Below are positions 22,304 through 23,315 of a stretch of DNA of 23,315 nt, piece after piece. The notes under the pieces were generated by a model that saw nothing but the letters and a program-made list of their open reading frames with translations, made no database searches and was not told where the DNA came from. Where the stretch lies: positions 1 through 23,315 of the forward strand of contig VSNQ01000071.1 of assembly GCA_009774395.1 (NCBI GenBank), written 5' to 3'. How positions within the stretch are numbered: the stretch's first letter is position 1; each line of letters begins with the position of its first letter. Made by a program: the position numbers and the translations under genes. Source of the DNA: Lachnospiraceae bacterium (GTDB taxonomy: Bacteria; Bacillota; Clostridia; Lachnospirales; Lachnospiraceae).

Positions 22304-22390
22304 TTACTTTTTCTCTGTATAACATTTATAAAATGCACAAATTATATTGATGATTAGGCATATTCCCAATATAACTGCTTCTATTGTTAT
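22304..22390 (-). pseudogene. Possible small hydrophobic peptide gene with ATA in the start position
   Basis: After AAAGGGAG (minus strand, inside repeat copy 2) a frame opens with ATA and encodes 28 residues: a TIEAVILG start, a membrane-spanning stretch (ILGICLIINIICAFY) and a charged end (YTEKK), then two stop codons and a terminator. The layout resembles single-pass type I toxin-like peptides. The lack of ATG/GTG/TTG at the right place means it is either decayed or not a gene. Confidence 0.25.
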
Positions 22391-22392
22391 GT

Positions 22393-22426
22393 TACTCCCT
22401 TTTCGGAAAACTGTTCCCACTGCTTA
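22393..22426. repeat. 34-bp direct repeat, copy 2
   Basis: This is the second copy of the sequence at 22090-22123, offset by 303 bp in the same orientation. It differs by one base, which breaks the CTTTTCGGAAAAG palindrome seen in copy 1. It lies 56 bp downstream of the stop of the P-loop gene. Confidence 0.85.
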
Positions 22427-22481
22427 ACATTTGAAATAAAATGCATATTCTTACGTATAATTACTGGATTTGTACCGGAAT

Positions 22482-23069
22482 TTATCTTAATCCATTCGCA
22501 AATACCCATGAATAAAACATTTCTTTTGGAGGTTTTGCGTATTCATAATCAAAGCAGGCGGACGTAGTCTCAATAATATTTATTGATTGTTCAAGTACTT
22601 CTCCGATTGATTTACTCGCAACATCAATTTCAAATTCGTTAATAAGAGGATTTCGCTTAATATTTTTTTCGTTCATCCTTTTCTGTAGTTCAAAATCTAT
22701 AAGTCCATTATTGGGACGGTTTCTCATCTGTTCTTGAATTTGATGCAAATCACTGCATACGAGTTTTATTGTGATAAAATCAGTTCCTTTAAAAACAATA
22801 GGAATATCAGCTGTTCTTAAATCATCAATATCAGAAGCAATTATATTTTTATAACCAAGCCTATGAAAACACATAAGCATTGCCACCTGATTTTCCCAGC
22901 AAGTAAGTTCCTCAAGCTCTCCAGTCATTGGCTCGCTGCCATCTCGTGAAATAAAATCAGGTACCATATGCTGTTCTATACATGTCGTTTTATAGTGCTC
23001 AAGCAGTCCGTTAGCTAAAGTGGTTTTACCTATACCACTTGCTCCCGTGACAAAAATAAAATCTTTCAT
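22482..23069 (-). CDS. Small P-loop NTPase / nucleotide-kinase-like protein
   Basis: The 195-aa product begins with FIFVTGASGIGKTTL, a Walker A motif at residues 9-17 typical of small P-loop kinases. A second strand-like segment, YKNIIASDIDDLR (73-85), could provide the Walker B or substrate Asp. KLVCSDLHQIQEQMRNRPNNG (102-122) resembles the lid of nucleoside/shikimate-kinase-type proteins, with an RNRPNN turn. No membrane segments are present. GGAG lies eight bases before the ATG. The substrate cannot be named. No co-transcribed partner is visible, and the flanking DNA is repeat-rich, so it may be an accessory gene. Confidence 0.75.
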   Translation of the reverse strand: MKDFIFVTGASGIGKTTLANGLLEHYKTTCIEQHMVPDFISRDGSEPMTGELEELTCWENQVAMLMCFHRLGYKNIIASDIDDLRTADIPIVFKGTDFITIKLVCSDLHQIQEQMRNRPNNGLIDFELQKRMNEKNIKRNPLINEFEIDVASKSIGEVLEQSINIIETTSACFDYEYAKPPKEMFYSWVFANGLR

Positions 23070-23110
23070 ATCCTTAACTCCACAAATTTTGATTGTGATT
23101 TGATGATTTT

Positions 23111-23295
23111 TAAGGGAAATATCAGCTGTTATAATTTGTTATTAAAATCTCCGCTAACCCTTGAAAACACTAAGTTTATCGCAGGTGAACTTTCCCTTAT
23201 CATTTCCCTTGTGTTATATCTTCCCACAGGGTATTACAAACCCTGATAAGGGAAAAAATGAGGGAAACAAAATCACATAAAACATTATAACACAA
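23111..23295. repeat. Cluster of AAGGGAAA repeats and nested inverted repeats
   Basis: Five near-copies of (T)AAGGGAAA occur at 23111-23119 (+), 23191-23199 (-), 23203-23210 (-), 23248-23255 (+) and 23259-23267 (+, GAGGGAAA). TTTCCCTTATCA (23191-23202) and TGATAAGGGAAA (23244-23255) form a perfect 12-bp inverted repeat. It encloses CAGGGT/ACCCTG (23228-23233/23240-23245). TTGTGTTATA (23209-23218) and TATAACACAA (23286-23295) form another. No gene is seen in 23070-23315. The pattern suits multiple binding sites for one protein, such as integrase arm sites or a regulator. Confidence 0.6.
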
Positions 23296-23315
23296 AATAT
23301 ACGGGAATTGGTAAA

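Overview
The window looks like chromosomal DNA from an anaerobic, low-GC Gram-positive bacterium of the class Clostridia, probably of the Lachnospiraceae type. Evidence: strong purine-rich Shine-Dalgarno sites, frequent ATA/AAA codons, a multi-ferredoxin [FeFe] hydrogenase, B12-dependent methionine synthase with a separately encoded reactivation protein, and DUF1292/DUF2225 genes. No species is claimed. No rRNA, tRNA, CRISPR array or intact transposase was seen.

Almost everything is on the minus strand, so read from right to left. Right end (21.0-23.3 kb): a small P-loop kinase-like protein and an unrecognised 274-aa protein, separated by a 612-bp spacer with a duplicated 34-bp sequence, hairpins and a possible decayed small hydrophobic peptide gene. 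The outermost 200 bp holds clustered AAGGGAAA-type repeats in both orientations. Middle right (13.5-20.9 kb): a probable co-transcribed run of group B-like [FeFe] hydrogenase, FIST-GGDEF diguanylate cyclase, cytoplasmic leucine-rich-repeat protein, glutamyl-tRNA synthetase and UvrD-type helicase. The last two overlap by ATGA.

Centre (9.4-13.5 kb): a plus-strand pair (DUF1292, DUF2225) diverges from a minus-strand pair: a Sir2-fold protein and a GH13 debranching-enzyme-like protein. Both members of the minus pair have lost their family's catalytic residues, so this looks like an operon of two pseudoenzymes. Next come a DUF5662 protein and a very Cys-rich 104-aa protein, followed by a 136-bp MITE-like element with 12-bp terminal inverted repeats and an 8-bp target duplication.

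Left (0.15-8.1 kb): a two-gene methionine synthase unit (activation protein, then MetH without its C-terminal activation domain), an AlkA-type DNA glycosylase, and a three-gene envelope-stress-like operon. That operon holds an ECF sigma factor with an apparent self-recognised promoter, a zinc-finger membrane anti-sigma factor, and a membrane-anchored beta-lactamase-fold protein.

A recurring oddity is short tandem repeats of 15, 14 and 13 bp at the 3' ends of three different genes. Two of the arrays contain the stop codon itself. Beside the first lies an approximately 81-bp decayed duplication of the anti-sigma/beta-lactamase gene junction.
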